The notes under the pieces were generated by a model. It searched no databases, was not told the DNA's origin, and saw only the letters and a list, made by a program, of their open reading frames with translations. DNA of 64,000 nt from Euryodendron excelsum. Lineage: Eukaryota; Streptophyta; Magnoliopsida; Ericales; Pentaphylacaceae. The position numbers were made by a program, and so were the translations under genes. Positions 9,379 to 22,366 of this stretch are shown here, in pieces (the first letter of the stretch is position 1; every line of letters begins with the position of its first letter). The stretch spans positions 4,520,501-4,584,500 of the forward strand of contig CM065381.1 of assembly GCA_033060915.1 (NCBI GenBank). Reading direction: 5' to 3'.

Positions 9379-10377
9379 ATTAATACCATCGACTTGATTA
9401 ATTCTCAATCACAATTGCTAAATTGTGACTTGTAATTGTCATGCAGGATCAATAATATAGGAGTTCTAAGAGATCCAACCATCAACTAAGAAGAATTATT
9501 AATCCTAGATGATGAAACAATGAAATCATGGGATACCTTCAATAAAACTTTGAATTCCTCAAGTGTTTTTTACAATTGAACCCAATTGAAGACTAGCTAC
9601 TTGATTCAATGATAGAAAACATAAGATAAAGTAGATCTTGCATTAAAAAGTAGGAAAATATAGTGTTTGGAAACCACAAAAAAAAAATGAAGGAAAGTGC
9701 AAGAAAGTAAAGAAAAATAAAGTTTCTATCTCTAAACCACTCCTAAATACTAAGAAATTTAAGAAAACTCAATAAAAATAAGATAGATCTCCAAAATCTC
9801 ATGCAAGCTCGTATTTATAACAGTGAAAATAAAACAGGGACTGACGAGACCGTATGTATGGTCTAACCACCATATGTATGATCTTCGTACGATGGTCAAT
9901 ACGTTGATTGCAGCTTTTTGAAGTTTGAAAATATTTGCAAGCGTACGTATGTACATATAACATATCTCAATAGATCTCGAAAAATTATATGAAATCGATA
10001 TATTATGGGCTTCGGTAGCCTTTTTAGTTTGGGAGATATGGCCGTTCAAAATTTCAGCTCTGCGTGCTTCAGCTGGTTGTACCACAGCTTCAAATTAAGC
10101 TCAAAACCTATACAAAACAGGGATCGAGCATGGATTGCCTAAGCAGGGAGCTATCCTTAAAGTGATTGACAACAATATACCAGTTTCTTCCTAAGAATAC
10201 TTCATGCTACCCAAAGAACTCGTTCATGCTACCCAAAGAACTCGACCTCAAGTAGCGCAGACATTGTATGAGCGGTACACTCCTGCTTTATGCTCCTTCT
10301 GAATGGACAAACCCAGGTGAAATTTTTACACACTTATCTAAAATCAAGAATTGAACATTCTTAACATTGACAAGAAC
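9379..10377. other. Intergenic; possible diverged LTR with a minus-strand TATA box
   Basis: GTTATAAATACGAG on the minus strand at about 9812-9825 resembles an LTR or gene promoter. No boundaries or coding frame could be supported. Confidence 0.25.
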
Positions 10378-10430
10378 AGATTTCTTGACCTCCCGAGCGA
10401 AACAAATATTCTTGGGAGGCCAAGGAATCT
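10378..10430. repeat. Short perfect-looking hairpin
   Basis: AGATTTCTTGACCTCCC (10378-10394) pairs with GGGAGGCCAAGGAATCT (10414-10430) with two mismatches around a 19-base loop. Function unknown. Confidence 0.7.
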
Positions 10431-10695
10431 ATTCATTTTCTTTTTTTTTTTCAATTCAACCAAATAAATGAAATGTGTTTTAACTTTTTGAGCACATTTT
10501 CAAGTTCGTTAAAGTTTTCAAACCAAGTTTCAATAACACATTTCTTTTGACTTTTAAAGTGTGTAATCAAGTCTTAATGAGTAAAAAAAATGTGTTTAAT
10601 CAAGTCTTAACGAAAGAATAGGTATTTAATCTAGTCTTAATCAAGTCTTTTGTTTGGTTGAATTGGAAAAAGAGAAAAAAAATGAATAAGTATTT
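10428..10695. mobile_element. MITE-like element with about 30-bp inverted ends
   Basis: TATTCATTTTC..CAATTCAACCAAA at the left is mirrored by TTTGGTTGAATTGG..AAAATGAATA at the right. A segment inside it (AGTTCGTTAAAGTTTTCAAA) recurs diverged just outside at 10715-10750, suggesting nested or repeated insertion. Non-coding. Confidence 0.5.
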
Positions 10696-10996
10696 AAATA
10701 AATCAAGTTTAAATACATTTTTAAGCTCGTTAAGGTTTTTAAACCAAGTTTGAGCAATTCACTACCAAACTCGGTTCCTCTTGTTTACAGCCTTAAAGAA
10801 ATTTGTTTTTTTCTAAGGGTGTCCAAACTTTCATTCTACTATTCTCTTGAGCTCATACAAAGTCACTGCCCATACAAATTATATAAATTTATCTATTGTA
10901 TGGATGATGAATGACCACAATAAAGAGTCAACTAGAGACCTCGCACGGAAATCTGTTTCTCACACACAAATTGTTAGATTGGAATCTCTTACAAAT

Positions 10997-11021
10997 CCCC
11001 CCCCCCCCCCCCCTCCCCCCC
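10997..11021. repeat. Cytosine homopolymer tract
   Basis: 17 C, one T, 7 C in a row (G-rich on the minus strand). Confidence 0.95.
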
Positions 11022-11044
11022 AACCTTTTTTTTGATAGAGGAGC

Positions 11045-12400
11045 AAAAAAATACACTCTGAGTTGTTTGGTCCTAAGTGATGGGCCAGCAGTGTTTTGGG
11101 CTTCAATTTAATTAATATGTACGGGTTTTTATATATATATATATATATATTTAAATTTAGCATAAAAATATGAGAATATAAAAAATATAAATATATAATT
11201 ATACTAGTATCATACAAACATTAATTTAAAAGTTGGGATAAAAAATACGGTAACATTTTTTTTACATGTTAGTATATAGTATTTTTATCTCGTATATATA
11301 AAAAATTTTAAAATATATTACTAACAAACATCTAAATTAAAGTGCTAGATAAATATATTTTTTATTTTTATATTTATTCTTTCAATACTTGATATAAGAA
11401 TAGGTTAATTGATCAATTTTAATTTTTAATATTGTATTTTTTTTATAAGAAATTATAGAAAAAATATGTTTAATAATTTAAGCATATCAAGTATTGAAAA
11501 ATATCACAAACATATATGACATAATATAGTAAAGGCATATAAATCATGAGCTATACAAATTTTTTTTACAATTGATAAAATCTAATGAGTTTAATGGTGA
11601 GTAATTGTACTATTATAGTTATATATTAAATATTTAATCAGGTTTTCTTCAAAAGTATAATACCTAAAATGTTTAATACATGTACCATACAGTCCAACTA
11701 AAAAATAAGTAATTTTTGCTAGACTTCAGATCTTAACAAAAATTAAAAGCTTTTTTTCATTTATACGGATAAGTGAATATTGCGAGTATTTACTAATTAG
11801 AGTTTGGAAAAATGAACTAATTTCTTACATATGGGCCAACTTTCGTGCACCTCGACTAATCTCCTTCTCTATTTAGTTAAAATTAAGTTGGTCATTTAGA
11901 TTATAAAATTTATAAAATATAAATCTCTCATGATTATGCCCAAAAAAAAAGTCAAATTTCGAACCAGGATGTTAGGATATAGCTCGTAGTAAGGCTACCC
12001 CTCGGAGTTGAGGGCACCATTTTCCTCCGTGGAAATCTAGTTCATTGTAGCGGACGGGGACTATTACTTCTACAGATAAACCAACCTCGTCAATCGTGTA
12101 ACCTCGTACACTTTCTTTATGTAATTGGCTTCGCAAATGGAATCTTTTCATTTTGAATTATTTGATTCAAAATTTATCAACTCATAAATAAAGCAATTCA
12201 AGTTCCTTTTTGTAGGCGCTAAAAAACAAAAAAAATTTCTTCTGAATCTCTCAATTTTAGATTATGTTATCATATGTCTCAAACAAAATAATCAAGTCTA
12301 AAGTTTCATGATAAAATCTAAAATTTGTACCCTTCTAGTGATTTCATGTTTTAAAACCAAACTCATTCGATTGTATAATTTGTGAACTAGATGGTTCAAT
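11045..12400 (+). repeat. Old dispersed duplication, copy 1
   Basis: Blocks of this region recur diverged and in the same order at about 17180-18550: GTTGTTTGGTCCTAAGTGAT..GGCCAGCAGTGTTTTG; the GGCACC..TTTCCT..GGAAA block near 12015; and a 300-bp block (about 12075-12375) with CTTTTCATTTT and TTTTGTAGGCGCTAAA. An AT-rich insert without genes fills 11130-11960. Confidence 0.6.
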
Positions 12401-12524
12401 TATCAGTAACCAAACTCAGTCAACAAAATCTTTAGCATTTGGCTTTTTAAAAATTTTGATAGAAAAATCAATAGATTAATCATTGTGAAGTTCCATCAAA
12501 TAAAAGTAGAGGATAGACAGGAGA

Positions 12525-12995
12525 ATGAACGTCCTCCATCTACATACACTTGCCATTAATATCAGCAACAAATTTAGCTAAAGCATCTGTCACACTATTT
12601 TCCCCTCTTTGAATATGAGTGCATCTATTGAAAGAAAAGTATCTTAACCCCAAGTTTGTTTCTTCAATCAAATGACCAACACAGGAGAAATCTTGATTAT
12701 GGCTGTTAAAAGCCTTAATAACTTACAATGTGTCTCCTTCAAGATGAATAATTTAAGATCCAAATCTCTAGTAAACAATATAACTTTTAGGGCTCGTACA
12801 ATTTTAGCCACTAGAGCAAAATTTCCACAAGCAAACTTCTCACATTTTGATGAATCACCTCACCCTTGTGATCTCGAACAATAATCCCAATGTCCACCCC
12901 CAATTTCTAACTGAAAAATGCTCCATACAAGTTTATCTTGAATGTACCTTCACTTGGAGCATACCAACTCCTCTTGCAATGAAGGATTGTAATCA
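12525..12995 (-). pseudogene. RNase H-like (RVT_3) fragment, LINE-derived
   Basis: The minus-strand translation starts near WYAPSEGTFKINLYGAF and continues with GIIVRDHKGEVI, the usual W.PP..G.FK.N.DGA....G.G.V.RD..G pattern of plant RNase H domains found in non-LTR retrotransposons. The end resembles RGENSVTDALAKF, the usual N..AD.LAK helix. Several stops and frameshifts break it. The rest of the LINE (endonuclease, reverse transcriptase) is not seen next to it. Confidence 0.65.
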
Positions 12996-15503
12996 CAGCC
13001 TGAGCAAGTCATGAATGACACATATTTATGGACATATATACACCGATATATTAATAAATAACTAGTTGTAGTAATCAGATAAATTCTGAGTGCGTGGACC
13101 ATCTCATTAGACACGCACAAGAATTTAGCCCAACTAGAAGCATGTGATGACACTTAGAGATGGAAATTTCGATGATTTTTTGGATTTTTGTATTTATGTG
13201 CGTCCATTTTGAGATGGAGAATATAAAATGGTTTAAACATAGAAATAGAGAGGAGAATATGTTTAGATTTTTGTATGTATGGGCGTCCACATAGAGATAG
13301 GGAGGAGAATAGTTTTAGAGCTTTTGGTTTGGTGACGGAGGAAGCAATTAAGGATGATGTGGCTGGTTCGCCAAATTTTTTTTTATCAAGATTCAATTGC
13401 ATTTTTCTAATTGTGTTTAGAGTTTGGATTTGTCTAAGGAAAAAGTAAAGAAAAAGAAAAATATGAGGGAAGTGTTATCTTTTCTCTCACCCTTTTTTGT
13501 TTGTTTGTTTTTTTTTTTTCATCATCAAATTCCTGATCGAAACACAACGTAAGAAAACTCTATTACATGCCGTGTAAGTTCTAATTAGAGTTAGCATAGA
13601 AAAATGAAAATGTTGAAAGGATGCAAGATAAACTCAAAGCGTTAGTGGAGACTTCATTGGAAGTTCAACATATAAGCTGTCAACCAGCTCATCTTAACCT
13701 TTCTATGTCGACAAGAAATGTTGGATTCTCATGTTTGTACTTACAGAAGCCAAAGAACAGTGAGAAGATGGTTGCTCAGAATACATGCCCCTTTGGAACG
13801 AGTGGATATCGTATCCTTCGCCATTGAGCAACTCTGTTTAAACTTTAACACTTCTCCTGGCGTTGAATTTCCTGCATCTAGCATCAAAATCCCGCGAAAC
13901 CCGTTAAAATCAAAAGCAAAGGTCGAGGTTATAAATAACACGTACTCTATTCTCATCGGTGTGAGAACTAGCCCAACACAAAACCGAGATGGTCCCACAG
14001 AACCCATCAAGAATATAAACAACTCACACCCAATTCTTACCCTTATAGAAACCAACCCAAAACGAAATCTCATTCCTGAGGCTAAAAACCCCACCTACAC
14101 TGGTCCAAAGATTAAAAACGTGCAGCAAACTAGAAAATTAGTTGTTTTAAGAAAAACCAAGACAGGGCGCGCTAGCAGAGGTTGAGGCTTTAAGTCTATA
14201 AATAACAACATAACCAATTTTCACCGTTGTGGGAAACAAATTGCCTACTTCAAATTCCTTATATGTATATACTATATACTCAAATTGCAATACAAACTTT
14301 CAGCTGGAATTCTGGTGGTGAAAATCCGAGGCTAAGCAAGTTGGTGCACTTAGGGTGATTCTAAGTATGCTGAAAATATATGAGCTCAAATCATCTGTAC
14401 TCTCAAAAAAATGGTAAATTTGGCGTTTGATTATATTGTGGTTGTACCGATTGACACCTCTCAAGTACGAGATTTTCATTGATAAAGAGGTTGCTTGGCC
14501 ATTATGAGTATCAAAATTACAATTTATTTCGTCACCTCAGAGGGAAGAAACAGAAATTGTACTATTTATGAGTGATTTGAATAATCAAACCAAATTTGTC
14601 CAGAGACATGCTTATCATTCAAGTGTCAGAACATTCATATGCATGAGATTGATAGAGCATCGGAGCCATTCTAACAATAGATATGGTAAAGTTTCTAACG
14701 CAGCATAATACGCAAGACTAGATTTCGTTTTAGTAGACGAATAGTCTAAATCTCATTTTAAAAGACGACGCTCTTGATTACACAAGAAGAGCAGGTCACA
14801 ATGACTAAAAATGAATATTATTAAATTTGAAAAAAAAACTATTGTCAATGAAGACTTACATCTCTATTTATAAGAAAACTAACCCTAATCATTCTAAGAA
14901 AACGAAATACTAAAGAAAATAGGAAAAGTTATAAAATATAGGAAACTTGACTTAAACCCAAATTCAAATACTAGAATTCTAAAAAAAACTCTCCAAAACA
15001 AACCTAGTCCAATTTGAAAACTCCTAGACAAAGTTATAGTCAAAACACAAACTTTCCTAAAATAGTAAAAATGTCGATTTAAGGGCCTAAACAATGGAAT
15101 TCGGCTCAAATAACTCCAACGTCATGGCAACAGCAGTGAGTATTGCTCCCCAGCCATTTCGGATCAACTCACCAAATCTTAGGCAATTTCGAGATGGTCC
15201 AACAAATTACAGTTTTTCCCTGATTGCGTTTTAGGTGCCGGTTAAATTTCTTTTGCTCTCGAACTTCTAAAAACACTTCAGCAACTCCTTCTACAACAGT
15301 TTCAATCAAGAAATTAGCTCCTTGTTTTTGTTCTTTTTTCTCTGCTTCTGAAGAATTTCAGCTATGCTGCAAAACAGGTGCAGTTAGGCCTGCTTATTGG
15401 CTCTTAATTGCTGCTATATCACAGATGTCACAAAGCTATTTTTATTAATTAGTTGATATTTATGGCTTCTCAGCCTGTGAAAAGTAAACCATGTAGTTCA
15501 TAC

Positions 15504-15508
<5 letters not shown>
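12996..15508. other. Intergenic with small repeats; no supported gene
   Basis: About 13170-13320 holds a diverged tandem pair (GATTTTTGTAT.TATG.GCGTCCA twice). A plus-strand frame of 155 codons (13718-14185) has no recognised domain and is not called. A minus-strand TATAAATAGAG near 14866-14876 may mark a diverged LTR. Confidence 0.4.

Positions 15509-15539
<31 letters not shown>
15509..15539. repeat. (GA)n microsatellite
   Basis: About 15 uninterrupted GA units. Confidence 0.95.
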
Positions 15540-15724
15540 ATAGACTTTTGACAGAAGAGCTATATTCTTTAGCAATTGCCAAAAATTAGAAGGTTCAATT
15601 TCAAGTATGTAGCCGTAAATTGCTTAGAGCAAATTCTCAAGCCAAGATCCAAAAAAAATAATAAAATAACAGAAAATGAAAAAGCTCGTAGCGAGCTTAT
15701 CCAAATAAGGCTCACGTTGATAAC

Positions 15725-15805
15725 TACAAGGAGTGGTGCAATGGTAGGCTGATTTTCATGCTAAGCATGCAGTTTCAAGTTCAATTCCTCTTTACGCCCT
15801 CTTTT
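15725..15805 (+). repeat. tRNA-like sequence, possible SINE head
   Basis: GGAGTGGTGCAATGGTAGG resembles an A box, and GTTCAATTCC 45 bases later a B box, as in tRNA-derived SINEs. No cloverleaf was established and no target duplication was seen. A degenerate tRNA gene is the alternative. Confidence 0.35.
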
Positions 15806-15825
15806 GATTTGTGGCTAGCAATATC

Positions 15826-15905
15826 TCATTTATACAATGTATGAAATTTAGATAATTTATGTAAATAGTAGTCTTACATGAACTCAAGACAATAGTCGGT
15901 CAAAG
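15826..15905 (+). repeat. Dispersed repeat pair, copy 1 (copy 2 at 16768-16848)
   Basis: ATTTATACAATGTATGAA and the following 60 bases recur diverged at 16768-16848. Both are short non-coding stretches. Confidence 0.55.
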
Positions 15906-16895
15906 ATCTAAATATCGAGAAATTATTTAGTGTTATTGGCAAGCCACGTGTCCATACTCCTTCACTTATACGAGAGTGGATTCCTCACTTCATAGGTGGT
16001 ATCCACCTCATGTTAATAAAAAATCAAAGATGACGTGATGATTCAGAACACTTTAACAATTTCCCTAGACAGAAAAAAATAAAACGGCTGAGTTGACGAG
16101 GCAGTTTCCTGCTTGTAAAAGAGCAGGTAAACTAAAGAAGCCTGACAAGCGTCATATTTGACAATAGAATTAATGTTTCTTTAAGACAAAAAGAGTTTTT
16201 ATTTTTTGTTTTGATAAATATTTATTCGTTTTCTGCTCATTTTCCTAAATCAATCAAACAATTAAATGTATTTAGGTTATTTTGTTTTGTTTTTTCTATA
16301 TTTTTTTATTTTTTTTTTCTTTACAAATTCAGTTCCAAACATAATAAATAGATTTTTCTGGAATACTAACCATTTTCCTTTGCGGAAACATCATTGATGG
16401 TGTAAAGTTGGAAATATAAATATATCCTGGGAGTTTCCGGGTGCAAAATTTTATAAGACTGTTTAATTGACTAAATTAGTCTTGGACTAGATCAACCAAT
16501 TTTATCAATAATCCTCTTCCACCACTACCTAAGACAATCTCAAAAGATTATTTAATGATCTTCCAAGTATGAAATCTTTCGCAGAAATTGAACTGGGAAT
16601 TTTTAACTTCTACATTTTTATTCTATTCTATTTTACTTTTTACGATAACGTGTCCACTAAATATTTGTTTTTGGTGTTAAATACTCCAACTCTTTATTGG
16701 GATCTATTTTTAAACTTCAAGAAAATATATCTCACACGCAATCCATTGTTATGTCACATTATTGCATACCATCATTTATACAATGTATGAAGTTTAAATT
16801 GTTCATGTGAACGGTGAACCTACACGAGCTCTAAAAAATAGTTGCTCGAATGTCTAGACACACTATAGTAAAAAAAAAAAATTCTTAGATTGGAT
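15906..16895. other. Intergenic, no supported gene
   Basis: AT-rich; apart from the repeat copy at 16768-16848 nothing is recognised. Confidence 0.4.
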
Positions 16896-16899
16896 TCCT

Positions 16900-17095
16900 T
16901 TTACTGTGTTTGGAATCTAGATTTATCAACAAAAAAAAATTAAAAAAAATAATAAAATCAGAAATTCTAAATTTTTACTTTTTTTTATATTATTTTACCC
17001 TTTACTTTCTTTAATAATTAAGCACTAAATGTAATTTAATATTATTTTTCCTTCCTTTTCTCACTCTAAATCCATTATACAAACACATGCAGCAT
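16900..17095. mobile_element. Candidate small MITE
   Basis: TGTGTTTGGAATCTAGATTTA at the left matches, inverted and diverged, CTAAATCCATTATACAAACACA at the right. The core is A/T tracts. The target duplication was not resolved. Confidence 0.35.
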
Positions 17096-17179
17096 TACAG
17101 GCCTACAGTTCCCACAAAACCAAAATGCTCATGGCAAATTAGCAGTCCATAGCAGTACTTTCCAGGTTCAGTGCCCTAC

Positions 17180-18550
17180 TAAAGCTTTGAGTTGTTCTGT
17201 CCTAATAGAAGGGGCCAGCAGTGTTTTGACCTTCTATTACATCAAACAGTTTGCGATTAATCAAATAATTCAAAATTTGTCAATTCACATATGAACCAAT
17301 TACTTGCATGGTTCGTTACAAATCCATTTGACGGCACCTTTCCTTGGGGGAAAACTGGTTGATTCTAGCGTCCGACTATACTTCTGCAGACAAGCCAATG
17401 TTCTCAATTATTTTTTGATAAGCGAAAAGGTGGGAGGGAGCACTAGCATAGCAATTTCTTTTGAGCATAGCAATTTCTTTTGAGCCTGACAATAGAGGTT
17501 TTTACTTGTTGCATGATATTTAGTTTGGGTCATAACTATTGACATAGAAAGAGTGAGCCCGTTATGTAGCTCTATCTAAGTACAAGAGATATTTAGTCCT
17601 TTCTCAGCAATATTTGGTTTATGCAACTACTACCACAAGCAAATCCGAACATTGAGAGAAGAACGTTGTTTTAAGTCCAACTGTTAAAACCAATTCAACT
17701 CCCACCTTGTTAGTACTAGATGGTGTTTATAGGTCGGGTTAGATAGTGACCCACTAACCAAACTGCCAAAGTCGATTTCAAAAACATCAGGTGATTTGGG
17801 TTGGATTTGAGTTGGGTCGAATTGGGTTCAGTTGGGTTAGAAATTCATCTCTAGTTGCAAAAAAGAAAAAATTTAACGAGTACTTAAATTATAAATAAAT
17901 GAAAGAACCTAGTAAAAATTCATATGCTATTAAAGTTCTACCATTACATTAAGTTATTTAATCCATCCTATTTAAAATACACTAATGTCGTATAGTTATA
18001 AAATATATTAATCTATCAACTATTACATTCAGTTGTTTTATTTATGGAGAAGAGATTTGGCGGATCGGATCAGTTTTGGAGGATGAGAGTAATTAAAACC
18101 CAACACTAGAACCGAAAATTTTTTGAAATTTGCAACTCTCACATGTTACCCACCCAAATTAAACAGTAAAATTGACCAAAGATGGTAGGGTTGGGTCGAT
18201 CGGGTTGGCGAATTGGATGATTTTCGAGCAGCCTAGTTGGTGCCCATGTCCTCAATCATGTTACCTCGTACTATCCCCTCATTTAGTTGACTTTGCAAAT
18301 GAAATCTTTTCATTTTAAATTAACTAATTCAAAATCTTCCAATTCATAGATGACCCAACCCAATTTAAGTTCTTTTTCGTAGGCGCTAAACAATTTTTTT
18401 TTTTCTTTTGAATCTATCAAATTGAGATTATGTTATCTTATATCTTGAATGAAATGACCAAGTCTAAAGTTTCATGACAAAAACAAATTTTGTTCATTTT
18501 TAGGGATTCGTGTTTTATAACCAAACTCATTTAAGTATCTAATTCCGTTA
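17180..18550 (+). repeat. Old dispersed duplication, copy 2
   Basis: Diverged counterpart of about 11045-12400, in the same orientation. It is interrupted by a MITE-like insert at about 17713-18240. Confidence 0.6.
17713..18240. mobile_element. MITE-like element with GGGTTGGGTC-type interior
   Basis: Ends ACTAGATGGTGTTTATAGG and (complement) ACTAGGCTGCTCGAAAATC are loosely inverted, and the flanks carry repeated GGGTTGG/GGGTCG words. Similar elements occur at about 25648, 26769 and 52160 in this window. Confidence 0.4.
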
Positions 18551-19254
18551 GCACCACCCCATGCAAATGGTTGTTCCTTAATGTCAAACGGAGCTCTTAA
18601 TAGTCTGTTGTTTTCAATATACATAGACATTTTTTTTTTAATTATCAAAGACCACTCTTAAATTTTCTTTTTTATCAAACCCAACATGTTCTGAATTATT
18701 TATCAAACTCAACCTCTTCCTAAAGACTTCGGTTGTAGTAGGATTCAAAAATGACAACCATGATTTCAAAGGCTTAATTACATATATATATATATATATA
18801 TATGTAATATACTATTATAAAGCAAATCCTTGAACTGTGGTGAGAATCTATCATGTTATTTAACCTTTCCTAACTATCCTAAAAAAATTTTAAAATTACT
18901 ACATAAATCTTATTAGTTCAAGGTTAAAGTAGTAATAGTCCACCTTCTAATCACATGTAGCCCACCTTACCACATTTTATACGGTTACACAATCCAACAA
19001 CTACAAACAACTTATATAGTAGTAAAGAAAGTGATTATGTATTGTAACACATGCATATAGTGCGTGCCACCCTTTTAATATATAAAAAGAGAAGTTATTT
19101 TGGTGCGTTTATGTTTTTGAAGCTTTGTATCTCTTACACTCTTTTAAAACTGTCCTTATGAAAATTATTTTATTACAATTCAATAACTCACATCTTTAAT
19201 AACTGTAAAAGCAAAAAAGAAAGATCAGAAATTGCACAAAATAGAAAGATCAAA
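18551..19254. other. Intergenic, no supported gene
   Basis: Holds a TA microsatellite at 18783-18803. Otherwise nothing recognised. Confidence 0.4.
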
Positions 19255-20310
19255 AATTACACAATTGTGGATTGTAAGTGGTAATTGTCTCTACACCACC
19301 CCATTTTTCATCTTTCATCTCATCCACAATCCACAATCCACAATCTACAAACCGCAAACAACTATTCTCTATCAATACTCTATCAAGAAAGGTGATTTCC
19401 TTCCAGGTGAATTCTGGATAGATATGAGAAGAGGTATTGGGTGCAATGCCTAGAGTGGAGTGTTCCATAGATCATCGAGGATGTGTATAAGTGGTAACTA
19501 TCTCTACACAATTTAATTGTTCGTCTTTCATCTCACCCACAATCAAATACACGCAACTATTCTCTGTCAATTTTCTATCAAGAAAGGTGATTTCCTTCCA
19601 GGTGGATTCTGGATAGATATGAGAAAGAGGTCTTGGGTGCAACATAATTGTCAATTTCATACCGATTTTGTTATTAGTACGGTACGTAACGGTACTGATG
19701 CAATATCGGGTACAGTATCGGATTTATCACTATAAATATTATATGCTATAAATATATATACATATATATATTTAAAATGTTAAAGGTTTTAATATAATGT
19801 AAATATATTATCCAACCCAAATATATATTTAAAAATACTTAAAAGACATATTATTGTCTAGTATATGCCTAAAATAAATTTTTATTGATAATTATCATCA
19901 AAAGAGAATAAAATGAAATTATTCTAAAATAAATTACACAAAATCGATACCATTTGATATTTTCAGTACCACCAGTATTGACCGGTACCTTAATCGATAT
20001 GGTATCACCATTCATTTGCACCGGCTTAAAGCCGGTACGATATATACCAACTAATACGGTACGAGATTAATTACTATGAGGTGCAATGCTTAGAGTTGAG
20101 CGTTTCAGAGATCATCAATGGGAATGTGTATAAATGGTAACTATCTCTACACAACTTAATTTTTCGTCTTTCGTCTCACCCACAATCAAATACATGCAAC
20201 CATTCTCTGTCAATTCTCTATCAAGATGATTTCCTTTCAGTTGAATTCTGGATAGATATGAGAAAAGATCTTGGGTCGTTGCCACTACCTAGACTGGAGT
20301 GTTTCGAATA
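19255..20310 (+). repeat. Three direct copies of a repeat of about 190-220 bp
   Basis: Copies at about 19255-19480, 19484-19641 and 20083-20310 share TGGTAATTGTCTCTACAC / TGGTAACTATCTCTACAC, ACTATTCTCTATCAA and TGATTTCCTTCCAGGTG..TTCTGGATAGATATGAG. The third copy is split from the second by an insert at 19642-20082. No coding role could be assigned. Confidence 0.8.
19642..20082. mobile_element. MITE-like insert between repeat copies
   Basis: The insert is rich in GGTAC/GTACGGTA words at both ends and flanked by GTGCAA on both sides (about 19637 and 20083). No coding capacity. Superfamily not settled. Confidence 0.5.
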
Positions 20311-22366
20311 TCATCGGTGTGATGTGTAAATATATATATGTATATATATATTTCATAGACAAACTGGGACTTGCCCTTAGGCTTGTATATAATAAAGAGT
20401 TAAAAGAGAGAGATGAATGAAGGCCTTGATTCAAGAAGAGGATTAGATGGAGTGAAGCCCTCTTTGAATCTCTGTATCTTAGAAGCTCCAAATCGCCATT
20501 ATGCTCATTATAGGCTATAGGTATGATAAGCATATAGGAAGATTTGAAGAAATTTCTTAAGTACGAAATATCCTTACTCTTCTTATTTTTTAAGAGTTTG
20601 CGAGATTCGACTCTTGCAATAGGTAAGAGTGTGCTTCTTGTGATGGTTTGTTCCTTAAATTTGTGATAACTCTTGTCCCACTTGCTACTTAGCAATTCTT
20701 GTCCTATATACCCTTAAGAGTAGGCTAGTTATCCAAAAAAAAAAAACTTCAGTTTGAAGTAGTGTTTTGAGTTCAGAACTTTAAACTTAAAATCGTGCTT
20801 TGATCTCACGATTTTAAATATTGTAATAAATTCAAAATGGCTGGTTTTGTAAATCAAAAAATTAGGAACTGGATTTGGTTTTAAAAAAAAAAAAACTCAA
20901 ACGTACAGTAAAAATTAATTATTTTTTTAACCTCTTAAATTAGTAACCCAAGTTTCAATTTTTCTCAAAAATATTTAGTAATTGGAACCTCCAGTACATC
21001 TGTCCTTTTGGTGCCTTGTGTTATACCCGAATCTTATCTTTCCAAACCAACGGCCTACAGTTAAGTGACAGCGGCAAATGGACGGCGACATTTAAAAGGC
21101 CAACATCACCGCACCGTGATTGCCAGGTGCACGGAACGTTTCGTGCAAGGGGACTGTAGTTTCGACACGTTGTTGATAGTGGTCAGAAAAGCTAATGTCC
21201 TGTTTTTTGCTTTTGACCTTTTCTAAATTTTTTTACTTTCTCACTCTCTTTTTGGGATTAGGGTTTTACAAATGAGAGACAAAGCAGCCTTTACAGCTCA
21301 TGCATTTGTCATATATCTTTGTTGAGAAAGAAAAAGAATAAAGTAATCATCTGATGCTCTCTTTTTTTTTAGGGTGAACCAAGATTTTATTTAACCATTA
21401 GTAGTTTCAAGGCTTTAAACAAATTTTTAAAATGCTTTTCTTTCACTCGTTTGAATCAACTTCTTTTATCGATTTTTTTTTTTGGAAATTTATATATATT
21501 AGCATTTTCACTAAACAAATTTAATTTTTTATTTTTTTATGGACTTTTGATTTAGACTTTGGGATTTTTGATGAAAACTAAATGCTAGTGTAAGAAAATA
21601 GTTTAAAAAGCTGTTAAAGAAGGCTGATCCAAATAAATGAGACAATTGTTATAGCAGTTGGCATAGCTATTTATAGCAATATTTCTCATGGAAGCATCTA
21701 GTATGGCTTTATTAATACAATTTCATTTTACAACTTTGCCTTAAGAATTGTTAACATAACTTACAACTATTCTCCCCCTTCCACCCTCTCTCTCGCTGAG
21801 ATGTTAAAAGGGTAAAGTGAAATTATCTTAATTTGATAACCACAATTGCAATCACACTCACAAAAGGGATAATATGATCAACAAGCATTTTACAGTATAG
21901 CAAAATAGAAGAGTGGACAATAAGATATGAATCAGAGCGAGAGAAATTTTCAATAGTACCCATGAAATTACGTCCAACATTTTTGAAAATTATGTTGCCT
22001 TATACAACTCCGTTGAATTTTACATTATTATTACATGAAATTTAGAACGCCATGGCAATTTAATTATCCTAATCAAAAGCATTAAAACTAGTTTAAAACA
22101 AGGCAAATGACAATGCCAAAACTAAAACTTTTACTTCCCCTGCGTATTGAAAGATCACTTCGTCAAATGTATTAGGTGCATCGTGTCCTGTGAAAGCTTT
22201 TAGCTGATAAATTGACTCACCTCTAGCGACTAAATTGACTCTAAAACTAATAAACATCTGTAATTTACTAATATAAAACACATATCGTCAAAGTAGATAA
22301 CTGTCCTCAAAGTGACCAATAATAGTGTAGCAGTTTTCTTCCTACAGCTCACATCATATATAGCAA
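20311..22366. other. Intergenic upstream block, no supported gene
   Basis: A 136-codon minus frame (20285-20695) matches no known family and overlaps the repeat array. About 21010-21300 is less AT-rich and includes TTTGGGATTAGGGTTTTAC, but no gene could be built. Confidence 0.4.

Noticed and set aside
13718..14185. 155-codon plus-strand frame
   Set aside because: Basic, Pro/Asn-rich, no domain recognised, and the opposite strand is also open for 117 codons; not enough to call a gene.
20285..20695. 136-codon minus-strand frame
   Set aside because: Ends in a TA microsatellite and overlaps the repeat array; no similarity to a known protein.
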